Shown: piece after piece, positions 9,397-18,439 of the stretch
Layout: every line of letters starts with the position of its first letter
Numbering within the stretch: the first letter of the stretch is position 1
Assembly: GCF_003003885.1 (NCBI RefSeq)
Contig: NZ_PVWN01000018.1
Span: 1-64,000 of the forward strand
DNA: 64,000 nt
Direction: 5' to 3'
From: Chlorogloea sp. CCALA 695
GTDB taxonomy: Bacteria > Cyanobacteriota > Cyanobacteriia > Cyanobacteriales > Chroococcidiopsidaceae
Translations under genes and position numbers: made by a program
The notes under the pieces: model-generated
What the model was told of the DNA's origin: nothing
Database searches by the model: none
Seen by the model: only the letters and a program-made list of their open reading frames with translations

Positions 9397-9783
9397 TTAT
9401 TTAGTTAAATAACGTTGCAAGTCTACGGTGCGTTGCTGTGTCACTCTAGAGATGCAAGCGGAGTAAGCAGCAGATGCGCCCGTACCTCCTTCCCATTCCC
9501 CTGCTTCGTATTCACAAGTGCGATCGCGAAATTTAATCCACTCCGACTGAGCTTGGGTTAATCTTTGCCTTTGTTTAGTAGATAGTTTTGGTCTTAATTT
9601 TTGATAGGTTTGGTTAAGTTGGCGATCGGCGGCTTTTGCTTCCCGCGCCGTACATTCATTTATCTCTACGGTATTTGTAGCTTTAACACAATTAATAGAT
9701 AGTGTTAATGGCGGAGCAGCAATACTTTGTCCACCGAATAGAGAAATACTTGCGATAATTATCGTTAATAAGCGCCAATTCAT
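9397..9783 (-). CDS. LprI/DUF1311 family secreted protein
   Basis: A 128-residue protein with an N-terminal signal peptide (hydrophobic residues 4-20, cleavage likely after SIAA). It then has the DUF1311 pattern: a cysteine before [23 protein letters not shown], a charged helix, and [17 protein letters not shown]. The family includes the mycobacterial lysozyme inhibitor LprI, so a periplasmic inhibitor role is possible but unproved. Its ATG overlaps the argH stop by 4 bases (9780-9783), so the two are probably co-transcribed and coupled. Confidence 0.85.
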   Translation of the reverse strand: MNWRLLTIIIASISLFGGQSIAAPPLTLSINCVKATNTVEINECTAREAKAADRQLNQTYQKLRPKLSTKQRQRLTQAQSEWIKFRDRTCEYEAGEWEGGTGASAAYSACISRVTQQRTVDLQRYLTK

Positions 9784-11171
9784 GCTTTAACCTCGATTTG
9801 AACGCGAGCGGTAGCGATCGCACTTTTTACCTGCTCAAAGCCTGTACCACCGTAGCTATTACGGGCTGCAACTACTTGATGGGGTGCGATCGCATCATAA
9901 ATATCTTCCGCAAAGGCTGGGTGCAATTGTTGCCATTCTTGCAGACTTAAATCTTTAAGTAATTTCCCTTCAGCTAAGCAAGTTTTGACTACTTTACCAA
10001 CTAAATTGTAAGCAGTGCGAAAAGGAATACCCCGCGCTGCTAAATAATCGGCGACATCTGTTGCATTAGAAAAATCTTCCGCTACCGCTTGCGCTAGGCG
10101 TTTAGTCTGAAATTCTAAACCTTCTTGAAACAAAATTGTCATTGCTTCTAAGCAAGCCCTAACAGTTTTTACCGTGTCAAATAAAGCTTCTTTATCTTCT
10201 TGTAAGTCTTTGTTATAAGCTAGGGGTAATCCTTTCATTAACATCAATAACCCTTGCAGATGTCCGCAAACTCTCCCAGTTTTGCCCCTAACTAATTCTG
10301 GTACATCAGGGTTTTTCTTTTGAGGCATAATACTAGAACCTGTCGCACAGCTATCTGTAAGCTTGACAAATCTAAATTCTTCTGATGACCACAATATCAC
10401 CTCCTCAGACAGGCGGCTGAGGTGAACCATGATAATGCTGGCTGCACTCAAAAACTCAATGGCAAAATCGCGATCGCTTACTCCGTCTAAACTATTTGCA
10501 TAAACTCCATCAAAATGCAACAGTTCGGCGGTGTAGTGTCTATCAATAGGGAAAGTTGTCCCCGCCAAAGCACCGCTACCGAGGGGAGAGATATTTACTC
10601 GCTTATATACATCTTGCAGGCGTTCCCAGTCACGCTGAAGCATTTGCAAGTAAGCAAGCAGGTGATGAGCCAAACTTATCGGTTGAGCGCGTTGGAGGTG
10701 GGTATAACCGGGGATGAGCGTTTCGACATTTTGCTCGGCAATTTGAAGCAAAGTTTTTTGAAACTTGCGGATATCTGTACTAATAAACTCTATTTTGTCG
10801 CGCAGATATAAGCGAATGTCTGTACCAACTTGATCGTTACGGGATCTAGCAGTGTGTAGCTTTTTTCCCACCTCCCCAGTAATTTCTGTTAGTCGTTTTT
10901 CGACAGCAAAGTGTACGTCTTCCGCGTCAACTCCGGGGGTAAATTGTCCGCTCTTGTATTCAAGGCGTATTTGTTCCAATCCTTGAACTAATTGCTCGGC
11001 TTCCTCTGGGGGAATAATTTTACTATGAGCCAGCATTTTGGCGTGAGCAATGGAACCTGTAAGATCGTACTCAATTAATTCAATGTCAAAGCCAATACTA
11101 GCATTGAAAATTGCGATCGCTGGATGTAAAGCTGATTCAAATCGTTGGCTCCAAGTTGGTTGTTGACTCAC
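9780..11171 (-). CDS. argH: Argininosuccinate lyase
   Basis: It splits argininosuccinate into arginine and fumarate, the last step of arginine synthesis. The fumarase/aspartase superfamily signature [12 protein letters not shown] is present, and [13 protein letters not shown] is the N-terminal substrate-binding motif. Length of 463 residues is normal. It overlaps the LprI-like gene downstream. The dgcN-dgcA pair 2 kb upstream would feed N-acetylglutamate into the same pathway, though in a separate unit. Confidence 0.97.
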   Translation of the reverse strand: MSQQPTWSQRFESALHPAIAIFNASIGFDIELIEYDLTGSIAHAKMLAHSKIIPPEEAEQLVQGLEQIRLEYKSGQFTPGVDAEDVHFAVEKRLTEITGEVGKKLHTARSRNDQVGTDIRLYLRDKIEFISTDIRKFQKTLLQIAEQNVETLIPGYTHLQRAQPISLAHHLLAYLQMLQRDWERLQDVYKRVNISPLGSGALAGTTFPIDRHYTAELLHFDGVYANSLDGVSDRDFAIEFLSAASIIMVHLSRLSEEVILWSSEEFRFVKLTDSCATGSSIMPQKKNPDVPELVRGKTGRVCGHLQGLLMLMKGLPLAYNKDLQEDKEALFDTVKTVRACLEAMTILFQEGLEFQTKRLAQAVAEDFSNATDVADYLAARGIPFRTAYNLVGKVVKTCLAEGKLLKDLSLQEWQQLHPAFAEDIYDAIAPHQVVAARNSYGGTGFEQVKSAIATARVQIEVKA

Positions 11172-11334
11172 AGCACCTTATAAGGACGGTTTTCGTCCCT
11201 GATAATACAATAAATAGACATTCAACTATAAAGGTTTTATCTACTTCAGTTTGTCAAAATAGATGCAACGGTTGTGCCAGACTTGGATAAATTATCTTTA
11301 GCTGCTGTTACGCGCTTGGTAAACTAACAATTAG

Positions 11335-11577
11335 CTAGTAGCTAGTCAGACTGCGGAACAAATAGCCGATGATTAATCCTGTAAGCAAAGCCCAAATTTG
11401 ACCAGTGGCGACGAAATGAGCAAAAGCTTTTTGTACGTCGCCTCCTAAGTCTGTTTGTTTGAGAGTTTGAGCTACGATAGTCCAATTGATGGGTAGCTTT
11501 AGCAGTAGTTGAGATATAGGATCGTAGCCTTGGCTGAAACTATCTATAAAAGTGGTTACTGTCTCAATTGCCATCAT
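11335..11577 (-). CDS. Small membrane protein, unknown
   Basis: An 80-residue protein with one confident C-terminal membrane helix (GQIWALLTGLIIGYLFRSL) after an amphipathic N-terminal half. I do not recognise the family. An AGGAG site lies 9 bases before the first ATG, and a second ATG follows immediately, so the start may be one codon later. It lies downstream of ispH on the same strand but is separated by a stem-loop. Confidence 0.65.
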   Translation of the reverse strand: MMAIETVTTFIDSFSQGYDPISQLLLKLPINWTIVAQTLKQTDLGGDVQKAFAHFVATGQIWALLTGLIIGYLFRSLTSY

Positions 11578-11622
11578 TATTTTAAACTCCTAAACTAAAA
11601 ATTCAGTTTTAACACCAAATAG

Positions 11623-11661
11623 CAAATAAGCCTCCAATTGTTAAAGGTGGAGACTTATTTG
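11623..11661 (-). terminator. Stem-loop after ispH
   Basis: CAAATAAG-CCTCCA (11623-11636) pairs with TGGAGACTTATTTG (ending 11661), with one internal mismatch. On the minus strand it follows the ispH stop by about 70 bases and is followed by TTTGCTATTTGG. It may terminate ispH or be a leader element of the small membrane protein gene. Confidence 0.45.
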
Positions 11662-11732
11662 CAAATCTGTCTCTGAGCAATATACAGGAAATTAATAGTT
11701 TTTAGCTAAATGCGTGGCAAGTGTAGATAAAA

Positions 11733-12929
11733 TTAATTTTCTGCTTTTAAGGCAAAAATCTTTTCTACAATATCTGCTACAACTATATCCGGTGTAGAAG
11801 CTCCCGAAGTTACTCCGATTGTAATTGCACCTTTTGGTAGCCAGTTTTGACTTACTTGCAAGTTACCATCTAGCAACCGATGCTCGATTCCTTTGGTATC
11901 AATGCGTTCAACGCAATCGATATGATAGGAAGCTATACCCCTTTCTACAGCGATTTCTTGCAAATGGGTAGTATTAGAAGAATTAAACCCGCCAATGACT
12001 ACCATCAAATCTAGCTTTTCCTCGACAAGCTGAAACATCGCATCTTGACGCTCTTGAGTAGCATCGCAGATGGTATTGAAGGTTTGAAAATGCTCGGTTA
12101 GCTTACTTGGACTATATTTTCGCATCATTGTCCGCTCAAACAACTTGCCAATAAGCTCGGTTTCACTTTTGAGCATGGTAGTTTGGTTAGCAATCCCAAT
12201 TTGTTTTAAGTCTTCATCGGGGTTGAATCCCTCCGAATGAGCATGGTTAAATTTGCTCATAAATTCGTTAGCGTCACCGCCATTGAGAATGTAAGACGCT
12301 ACATACTCCGCTTGAGTGAGATTGAGGACGATTAAATACTTCCCAGCAAAAGAACTTGTGGCGATCGTTTCTTCATGGTTATATTTACCGTGAATAATTG
12401 ATGTATAGTCGCCTTTTTTGTGCTTTTCAACGGTATTCCAAACCTTAGAAACCCAAGGACAGGTAGTATCGACGATTTTACACCCTTTATCGTTGAGTAG
12501 CTGCATTTCTTGGACGCTTGCGCCAAAGGCGGGAAGAATAACTACATCGCCAGAATTGACAACAGAAAAATCTTTGTTACCGTTAGTTACTTCAATAAAT
12601 TTCACCTGCATTTCGCGCAAACGCTGATTTACTGAAGGATTGTGGATAATTTCGTTAGTAATCCAAATTTGTTCGGTAGGAAAATGCTGACGAGTTTCGT
12701 AAGCCATTGCTACGGCGCGTTCTACACCCCAACAAAACCCAAAAGACTCTGCAAGCCGGATCGTGACATCACCGCGCGTAAGAGTGTAGTTATTGTCACG
12801 GATAAGTTGAACTAAATTGCTTTGATACTCGGTTTTCAACAATGTAGCAACTTCGGCGGCTTTACCAAATCCTTTACGGTGGTAGTTTTCCGAATGTTGA
12901 AGCGACTTTTTAAAAGCTTTTGTATCCAT
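11733..12929 (-). CDS. ispH: 4-hydroxy-3-methylbut-2-enyl diphosphate reductase
   Basis: The last enzyme of the MEP pathway, making IPP and DMAPP for carotenoids, phytol and quinones. The three cluster cysteines are visible: Cys66 in GFCWGVERA, one in [11 protein letters not shown] and one in [12 protein letters not shown]. The length of 398 residues is the cyanobacterial/plant form, longer than the ~320-residue E. coli protein. ATG start. It is monocistronic or leads the small membrane protein gene. Confidence 0.97.
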   Translation of the reverse strand: MDTKAFKKSLQHSENYHRKGFGKAAEVATLLKTEYQSNLVQLIRDNNYTLTRGDVTIRLAESFGFCWGVERAVAMAYETRQHFPTEQIWITNEIIHNPSVNQRLREMQVKFIEVTNGNKDFSVVNSGDVVILPAFGASVQEMQLLNDKGCKIVDTTCPWVSKVWNTVEKHKKGDYTSIIHGKYNHEETIATSSFAGKYLIVLNLTQAEYVASYILNGGDANEFMSKFNHAHSEGFNPDEDLKQIGIANQTTMLKSETELIGKLFERTMMRKYSPSKLTEHFQTFNTICDATQERQDAMFQLVEEKLDLMVVIGGFNSSNTTHLQEIAVERGIASYHIDCVERIDTKGIEHRLLDGNLQVSQNWLPKGAITIGVTSGASTPDIVVADIVEKIFALKAEN

Positions 12930-12984
12930 TATTTATACGCCTTAAGGCAATTTAGATTAAACAGAATCTATGTCAAATTGTAGA

Positions 12985-14073
12985 CTAATTCGTTTTACCA
13001 GCATTTAATAATATTTCTGCACCAAAACGCACAGGATCGGTACAAGGTAATTGTGTCTCTTTTTGAACTTGCGCGATCGCATCTTGTGCCATATTTTCAT
13101 CCAAATGCGCCGTATTTAAAGCGATCGCTTTCACCTTCACCGCCTTAAACGCTCCCCCCGCCGTCGCCACTGTTTCATAGAGCTTAACGACCTCTGTAAG
13201 CGGTGGAATCAATACATTTGGGTGGTTGCGGACGTTAGTTTGTCCGGCACGGTGAACTAAAATTAATGCCGTTGGTTGCGTACCCCGAATTAAAGGTAAA
13301 GTTGCGGTAGAACCGGGATGTAAGAGCGATCCTTGTCCTTCTACGTGCAAAATATCACAATCGCCATAACGCATAACTAATTGTTCTACCGCACCTGCTG
13401 CATAATCTACTCGCACCGCATCTAAAGCTACACCATCGCCAGAAATCATGATTCCAGTTTGTCCTGTAGCGATAAAATGCGATCGCATTCCCTGTTTTTG
13501 AGCAGCTTTATGTAATTCTAAGCTAGTAGACATTTTACCGATTCCCATATCCGTACCAACGGTAAGGAAGCGGTGACAAGAAAGAGTTTGCGCTTTAGCA
13601 CTAGCAACTTCTATATTGCTTGGTTCTTTTCTAACATCCCAAATCCATTGTCCAGATTTGAGGGTTTGAAATTCTGGCATAGTCTTCATTGGAGTATGCA
13701 AACCATTAACAATTGATAAACCTGCGGCTATAGCTTGCTTAATTTCTGCTAACCATTCAATAGGTAATATTCCTCCAGAAGGCGCAATTCCAATTACTAA
13801 TACGGATGGCGCATAATTCAAAGCTTCTTCTACAGTACCGACAATCGGCACGTTGCGATTAATTCCCGTCAATTGCGGTAACGATTCTCCCGCACACTGG
13901 CGATCAATTACAGCAACAATAGAAGCATTGCTAAACCGCAGTAATGCTAAACCTGTTTTGCCATAAACACCTTTAACCCCATCATGGAGCAAAATAGCAA
14001 CTTTTTTCTTGAAAAGCTTGGGGGAGGTAGAACCATCCCCCCAACTTTCCGCTTCGTTACTTCCCAACCGCAC
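12985..14073 (-). CDS. dgcN: DUF1611 protein, probable N-acetyl-D-glutamate synthase (DgcN-like)
   Basis: A 362-residue DUF1611 protein with an N-terminal Rossmann-like part (residues 1-130) and a P-loop-like segment VGTDMGIGKMSTSLELHKAA, then ILHVEGQGSLLHPG and ILVHRAG. DUF1611 proteins paired with an enolase-superfamily epimerase were characterised in other bacteria as DgcN, which acetylates D-glutamate to N-acetyl-D-glutamate. Here the partner gene overlaps by 17 bases (14057-14073), so the same role is likely. Function is inferred from pairing and family; I have not tested orthology. The reading begins with ATG within the 3' end of the epimerase gene. Confidence 0.72.
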   Translation of the reverse strand: MRLGSNEAESWGDGSTSPKLFKKKVAILLHDGVKGVYGKTGLALLRFSNASIVAVIDRQCAGESLPQLTGINRNVPIVGTVEEALNYAPSVLVIGIAPSGGILPIEWLAEIKQAIAAGLSIVNGLHTPMKTMPEFQTLKSGQWIWDVRKEPSNIEVASAKAQTLSCHRFLTVGTDMGIGKMSTSLELHKAAQKQGMRSHFIATGQTGIMISGDGVALDAVRVDYAAGAVEQLVMRYGDCDILHVEGQGSLLHPGSTATLPLIRGTQPTALILVHRAGQTNVRNHPNVLIPPLTEVVKLYETVATAGGAFKAVKVKAIALNTAHLDENMAQDAIAQVQKETQLPCTDPVRFGAEILLNAGKTN

Positions 14074-15109
14074 GATATTCTACTCCCAAACCTGGTTTAT
14101 TATTAGGCTGCAATCTTCCTTGTTGCATTATTGCACCGCTAAAAGGATCGTCTATTAAATTCAAGTGACTATCCAAGTCGAGATAATCCGCTAAAGGCGA
14201 TAAATGTACGGCGGCGGTATTTGCCAGGGTACTATCAGAATAACAACCAAACATTATTTGCAATCCGTAAGCTTTAGCAGTATGTACCATCCGCAGCGCT
14301 TCACTCAATCCGCCAGCTTTCATTAGCTTGATATTAATCCCCGCTACAGAGTTGGCAAGTAAAGGGATGTCTGCGCTAGTCATACAGCTTTCATCAACAA
14401 ATATCGGTAAAGGCGATCGCTTTTTTAATTCTAATAACTTATTTTCCTCTCCTCTTGGCAATGGTTGTTCTACATACTTTATTCCCAATTTTCCCAGCCA
14501 AGCGCACATTGTCACCGCGTCTTCCAGACTCCAACCGCCATTAGCATCAACAAACAATTCTTGAACGGGTGCTACTTCTTGCACGGCTAACAGCATTGCT
14601 TTATCGGCTTCAATTCCTGCGGTACTTCCTAGCTTTATTTTCAGTACCTTGATATCTACGAATTTCAACCAATCAATAGTTCGTGCTTGCGCTTTTTCGG
14701 GGGAATTGATGCCAATTGTTACCGAAGTTGGGACAATGCGATCGCAATCTAACCCCCACAACTGCCATAAGGGTAAGTTTACCTGTTTCCCTAACCAGTC
14801 ATACAAAGCTATATCTATTGCCGCTTGCGCCGAAGACGGAATCGAGTAGGATTGCAATACTTGCTGAATTTGTTGCCTTTGCAAAGGATGATAATTACTT
14901 AAAATTGGTGCAACTTGTTGTAATGCTATTTGCAGCATTTCAGTAGATTGGCTATGGTTTCCTAACGAAAAAGGCGAAGCTTCTCCCCAGCCTTCAATGC
15001 CATCTTGTGATACTTTCACCCAAATATTAGTTGTTTGCGCCGTTGTACCGCGACTAATAGTTAAAGGAAAACGCTTATTTACAGTGAATAAGTCAATGCT
15101 AATTTGCAT
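14057..15109 (-). CDS. dgcA: Enolase-superfamily epimerase, probable N-acetyl-D-glutamate racemase (DgcA-like)
   Basis: A 350-residue member of the mandelate-racemase/muconate-lactonising subgroup close to L-Ala-D/L-Glu epimerases. Catalytic positions are intact: KIKLG (second Lys), DANGGW (metal Asp), YVEQPL (metal Glu), VDES (metal Asp) and NIKLMKAGG (Lys). Next to a DUF1611 gene, the enzyme is predicted to convert N-acetyl-D-glutamate to N-acetyl-L-glutamate, an arginine precursor. A dipeptide-epimerase role in peptidoglycan recycling is the alternative. A decayed copy of its middle region lies at 16069-16168. Confidence 0.78.
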   Translation of the reverse strand: MQISIDLFTVNKRFPLTISRGTTAQTTNIWVKVSQDGIEGWGEASPFSLGNHSQSTEMLQIALQQVAPILSNYHPLQRQQIQQVLQSYSIPSSAQAAIDIALYDWLGKQVNLPLWQLWGLDCDRIVPTSVTIGINSPEKAQARTIDWLKFVDIKVLKIKLGSTAGIEADKAMLLAVQEVAPVQELFVDANGGWSLEDAVTMCAWLGKLGIKYVEQPLPRGEENKLLELKKRSPLPIFVDESCMTSADIPLLANSVAGINIKLMKAGGLSEALRMVHTAKAYGLQIMFGCYSDSTLANTAAVHLSPLADYLDLDSHLNLIDDPFSGAIMQQGRLQPNNKPGLGVEYRAVGK

Positions 15110-15146
15110 AAGTTAGTATAAGTGCGATCGCAATGGAGAATTTATT

Positions 15147-15308
15147 ATGAAAGAACTACCAGATGAAAAAAACCTACTAGAATTACTTGAACTTGCTAAA
15201 CACTCTGAACGTAAAGCCAGAGAAATGAGTGAAGTCGCCACAAATATAGCCTATAAGTGGCAAAAGAAAGCAGAAGCTAAACGTAAAGCAGCAAGACAAC
15301 AATTTTAA
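15147..15308 (+). CDS. Small charged helical protein
   Basis: A 53-residue frame from ATG 15147 to TAA 15306-15308 with GGAG 8 bases upstream. It is almost entirely charged helix (MKELPDEKNLLELLELAK, ending KAEAKRKAARQQF) and would form a coiled coil or bind acidic partners. No recognised family. It is divergent from dgcA with a 37-base gap. The ribosome site and clean frame make it likely real. Confidence 0.5.
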   Translation: MKELPDEKNLLELLELAKHSERKAREMSEVATNIAYKWQKKAEAKRKAARQQF

Positions 15309-15347
15309 GTAACAGAATAAAATGCGATCGCGCTAAATAAAGCAAAG

Positions 15348-15710
15348 TCACTCTAAAGTTACTTCATTTTCTGAATAATCTGCTGTTAATTTAAAGATTT
15401 TCAGCCATTGAGAACCTAATAAAATCTCTCTAATTTCATCTCCAGCAAATACAGTAACTTCAAATTCCTGGTCGTCTATAACTACCCTACCTAAATAAAC
15501 ATCAAAAAATGATTCCCCTTGGGCTGACTTTAATTTATTTTGACGTAAAAATACCCAATCAAGGCTCTGTACATCTTGTTTATTCATTGCTACAAGTTCT
15601 GTAAAACCAGTATCTAGCATTGCTTCTACAGAAAGACTCAATCCATCTGTATCTATTAAATTGATATCGAAGTATATTTGTCCTTTGTCTCCAAATCGTC
15701 CTTGAATCAT
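15348..15710 (-). CDS. Retropepsin-like aspartyl protease family protein
   Basis: A 120-residue protein with the single-domain aspartic protease signature MLDTGFTELVAM, catalytic Asp-Thr-Gly at about residue 33, and the C-terminal hydrophobic ILLGSQWL that matches the flap-distal psi-loop of the clan AA family. Such proteins act as homodimers. Its start overlaps the stop of the 15707-16024 gene by 4 bases, so both are translated together. Pairs of this type recur in cyanobacteria, but the substrate is unknown. Confidence 0.75.
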   Translation of the reverse strand: MIQGRFGDKGQIYFDINLIDTDGLSLSVEAMLDTGFTELVAMNKQDVQSLDWVFLRQNKLKSAQGESFFDVYLGRVVIDDQEFEVTVFAGDEIREILLGSQWLKIFKLTADYSENEVTLE

Positions 15711-16024
15711 ATTCTGCCACTGACACCAGTTTCATTAATGCCGAAAATATGGTGAATGACATTAGGGTGTTTTTCCCGTGCTTTTCGACTTGCTAGTTCA
15801 TGATCTCGATCGATAAAATAATCTCCGCTATCTGGTTCAATAGCAATATACCAACCGTAGTATTTATCTAATATTTCCGGCTTCAACTGCTCAAAAATCG
15901 GCCAGCAGCGTTGATAAAAAGCTTCCCTTCTTGCTCGATTCTCTGCCTTTTTTTCTTCTGACAATTCAATCCCTGGGAAAACTCTACCGCGTCGGACATT
16001 GGGGTTAGGTGTAGATTGATTCAT
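15707..16024 (-). CDS. Hypothetical partner of the aspartyl protease
   Basis: A 105-residue protein with a charged helical N-terminal half and then YYGWYIAIEPDSGDYFIDRDHELASRKAREKHP, a segment resembling the DUF5678 fold (a small beta-beta-alpha unit found next to retropepsin-like genes). It lies immediately upstream of and overlaps the protease gene. Its function is not known; a role as substrate or regulator of the protease is inference from context. Confidence 0.65.
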   Translation of the reverse strand: MNQSTPNPNVRRGRVFPGIELSEEKKAENRARREAFYQRCWPIFEQLKPEILDKYYGWYIAIEPDSGDYFIDRDHELASRKAREKHPNVIHHIFGINETGVSGRI

Positions 16025-16068
16025 AGGTAATATTTTTTGATTAGTTTTCTCTACTTTAAAAGATCACG

Positions 16069-16168
16069 GGTGTTAACGGAGTTGGAATGAGATCGCCCTC
16101 TAACCCCTACAAAGGTAAGTTTGCCTGTTTTCTCAATCAGTTATGCGATCGCCATATCTACATCCAGC
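16069..16168 (-). pseudogene. Decayed fragment duplicated from dgcA
   Basis: Read on the plus strand, this stretch aligns with 14717-14825 inside dgcA. TGTTA-CG-AGTTGG, ATCGC--TCTAACCCC-ACA, GGTAAGTTT-CCTGTTT and ATATCTA occur in the same order, with small gaps and point changes. It is not open in the corresponding frame. The rest of the 301-base gap 16025-16325 holds no gene. It is a leftover of a partial duplication or recombination event at the edge of the GTPase/nuclease unit. Confidence 0.6.
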
Positions 16169-16325
16169 TAAGAATGTCTCTATTAGCGTGTGGGAGCGGG
16201 ATTTAGAGTAACAGAGAGTCTTTGTGCAAGAAAGCTATTGGATGAATTGTAAGAATTTTGTTAGATATTCCTACATATTGGGAATACTAAGGTCAACCAA
16301 TGAAGCCTAAAGCAGGGTAAATAAT

Positions 16326-18344
16326 ATGTTGACAATACAGTGGCAAGAAGAAATTACATTATTGCAGAAAAGTTTAAAACTTGAAATAAACAAAATATCT
16401 GCTGGTTCGGAAATTAATATAATCAAGCATATTTGCATAAACAACTTAAAATCAAAGCTGGAACGATTACAAGAAATTGAGACGATTCTTAACATAGACA
16501 AATATAAACTTATATTCATCGGTACGATTGGTCAAGGAAAGACAACAGCTATTTGTCATATTTTTAATTTGATAAGCGACTTTAAAGTTTCCAGAATTAA
16601 CAATAAGAAAACTACAAATTTCATTGCAACTAAAGAATTATTATCAACAGGATCGGGACGAACTACTATATGCGAGGTAATTCTTAAAGCTGCGGAAAAA
16701 ACTTATATAGAAATAGAGCCTTATACTGTCGATGAGATGGAAAGTCTTATTTTTGAATTCTGCGACTCTATTGCAAATGAAAATAGTTCTAATCCAGAGT
16801 CTAAACCAATTATTTCTCAAGAGATTGAAAAAGCTATTAGGAATATAGTAGACCTGAAAATAATTTTCAAATCTGTTACGGAGGATAACAAAACTAAAAG
16901 CGTTCCAATTGATAAAGCTAAAGAATTATTTAAAGAGTTTGGAGAAGATGTACTAAGAAAGACTGCATTATTTAATGCAAACCTTGAATCTAGAACTATT
17001 ATCAAAATTGATTTTGACAATCAAAACAAGGAACACGAATGGATAAAAGATACTTTCGCTGCTATTAATAATGTCCAATTACAAGAATTTGCTATACCAA
17101 GAAAAATAAATCTTTACGTCAGCGATAAGGTTTTATCTAGTTCAAATTTGTATCAGTTTGATTCTGTCGTTGACACCAAAGGACTAGATGAAAACCCAAT
17201 TCGTAAAGACTTACAAAAATACATTGAAAGTCAAGATACGATTTGTCTTTTCGTAACTCCCTTCAATTCCGCTCCTGAAGCTAATATTAGTAAATTAATT
17301 AATTATCATCTTGCATCTAAATCAAAAGACTTTCATCATAGATTTGTAACATTGGTATTACCTCACATAAATGAACCTGAGAATGTAAATACTGCTGACG
17401 GAGATGGGGATTTAGGAATTCTAATTAAAAGCCAAGAAATACAAGGCGCGTTTAACAACTTAAACTTAGACTTTTTTCCAGAAAATATATTGTTTTATGA
17501 TGCTTTAAAATATTACCATAGTAATCAAAATGCACTTAGACTGAATGAAGACTACGCAGAAGAAGATGTACAAGCAGATAAAAATAAATTTATTGAAGCT
17601 GTAGCAGGTGTAGTAGAACGTAGGAAAAATATTTTATTAGCCGAGATTAAAAGTATCCGAGAAAGCTTTGCGAAAATTAAGAATGGCGATGCTTTGACAA
17701 AAACAGAAATTAAAGCAATTGAAAACGCTATTCAAAAATTAAAGAGCTTACAACAATTAGGTCAAAGAATACCTGGTTTTGTTTATGAAGACTTTACTAA
17801 AAACTACATTGAATACTATTGCACTATTCATAAAGCATGGAACACTAAACACGCTATTCATAGAAGATTTGGTTACTATGAGCCAAGGGATATAGACATA
17901 TATTATGACGCAAAGGTTTTTGTTGAAGGAACAGATGAAAATCAAATGCTGAAAAAGTTTACTAGAGAAGTGAAACAGGAGTTAGAAAATATTTTAAATG
18001 AGCTTACTTCTGCAAATGAATCTTTAGAGACACTTATCCCGGAATTAGTTAAAGAATTTTACGCATTATATGATAGTTTTATCTACACAGTTGGGACAGA
18101 AATTCAATGTGAGATTGTAAGAAAACTCTCACCTCAAAGTGAACAATCTGATTTTTGGAATGCTCTAATAAATGAAAAAGGTAAGGTTCATCCACCGGGA
18201 GAAACCTACACAGAGAATATATGTGAAATATTTATGCGAGAACTTAAATTAGAAACAAGCTTGAATAAGTTTTTACAAAGCAAAGCTGAATATCATTGGG
18301 AGAAATTAGTTAGTAAGATATTAGACTTTTTTGGGCAAAACTAA
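16326..18344 (+). CDS. Dynamin-like P-loop GTPase, candidate defence protein
   Basis: A 672-residue protein with an N-terminal helix (1-58), a Walker A/G1 loop GTIGQGKTT at 66-74, and a probable switch segment STGSGRTTICEV at about 110. A G3-type motif DTKG lies at 283-286 in a strand-loop context (VVDTKGLDE), followed by TICLFVTPFNSAPEA. A canonical N/TKxD G4 motif is not evident. The C-terminal half is predicted long helix, as in dynamin stalks. No membrane segment. It is AT-rich and free of HIP1 sites, unlike its neighbours, and is followed by a nuclease gene 95 bases downstream. I infer a two-gene defence unit; the exact family is not recognised. Confidence 0.6.
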   Translation: MLTIQWQEEITLLQKSLKLEINKISAGSEINIIKHICINNLKSKLERLQEIETILNIDKYKLIFIGTIGQGKTTAICHIFNLISDFKVSRINNKKTTNFIATKELLSTGSGRTTICEVILKAAEKTYIEIEPYTVDEMESLIFEFCDSIANENSSNPESKPIISQEIEKAIRNIVDLKIIFKSVTEDNKTKSVPIDKAKELFKEFGEDVLRKTALFNANLESRTIIKIDFDNQNKEHEWIKDTFAAINNVQLQEFAIPRKINLYVSDKVLSSSNLYQFDSVVDTKGLDENPIRKDLQKYIESQDTICLFVTPFNSAPEANISKLINYHLASKSKDFHHRFVTLVLPHINEPENVNTADGDGDLGILIKSQEIQGAFNNLNLDFFPENILFYDALKYYHSNQNALRLNEDYAEEDVQADKNKFIEAVAGVVERRKNILLAEIKSIRESFAKIKNGDALTKTEIKAIENAIQKLKSLQQLGQRIPGFVYEDFTKNYIEYYCTIHKAWNTKHAIHRRFGYYEPRDIDIYYDAKVFVEGTDENQMLKKFTREVKQELENILNELTSANESLETLIPELVKEFYALYDSFIYTVGTEIQCEIVRKLSPQSEQSDFWNALINEKGKVHPPGETYTENICEIFMRELKLETSLNKFLQSKAEYHWEKLVSKILDFFGQN

Positions 18345-18439
18345 ATAGTATTGATTAGGAAATCAATACACAATTTGGGGCGCAATATATTTGTGTCCCT
18401 AAAAAATTTTATCAACTGTTACTCAATTTCAAACTATTT

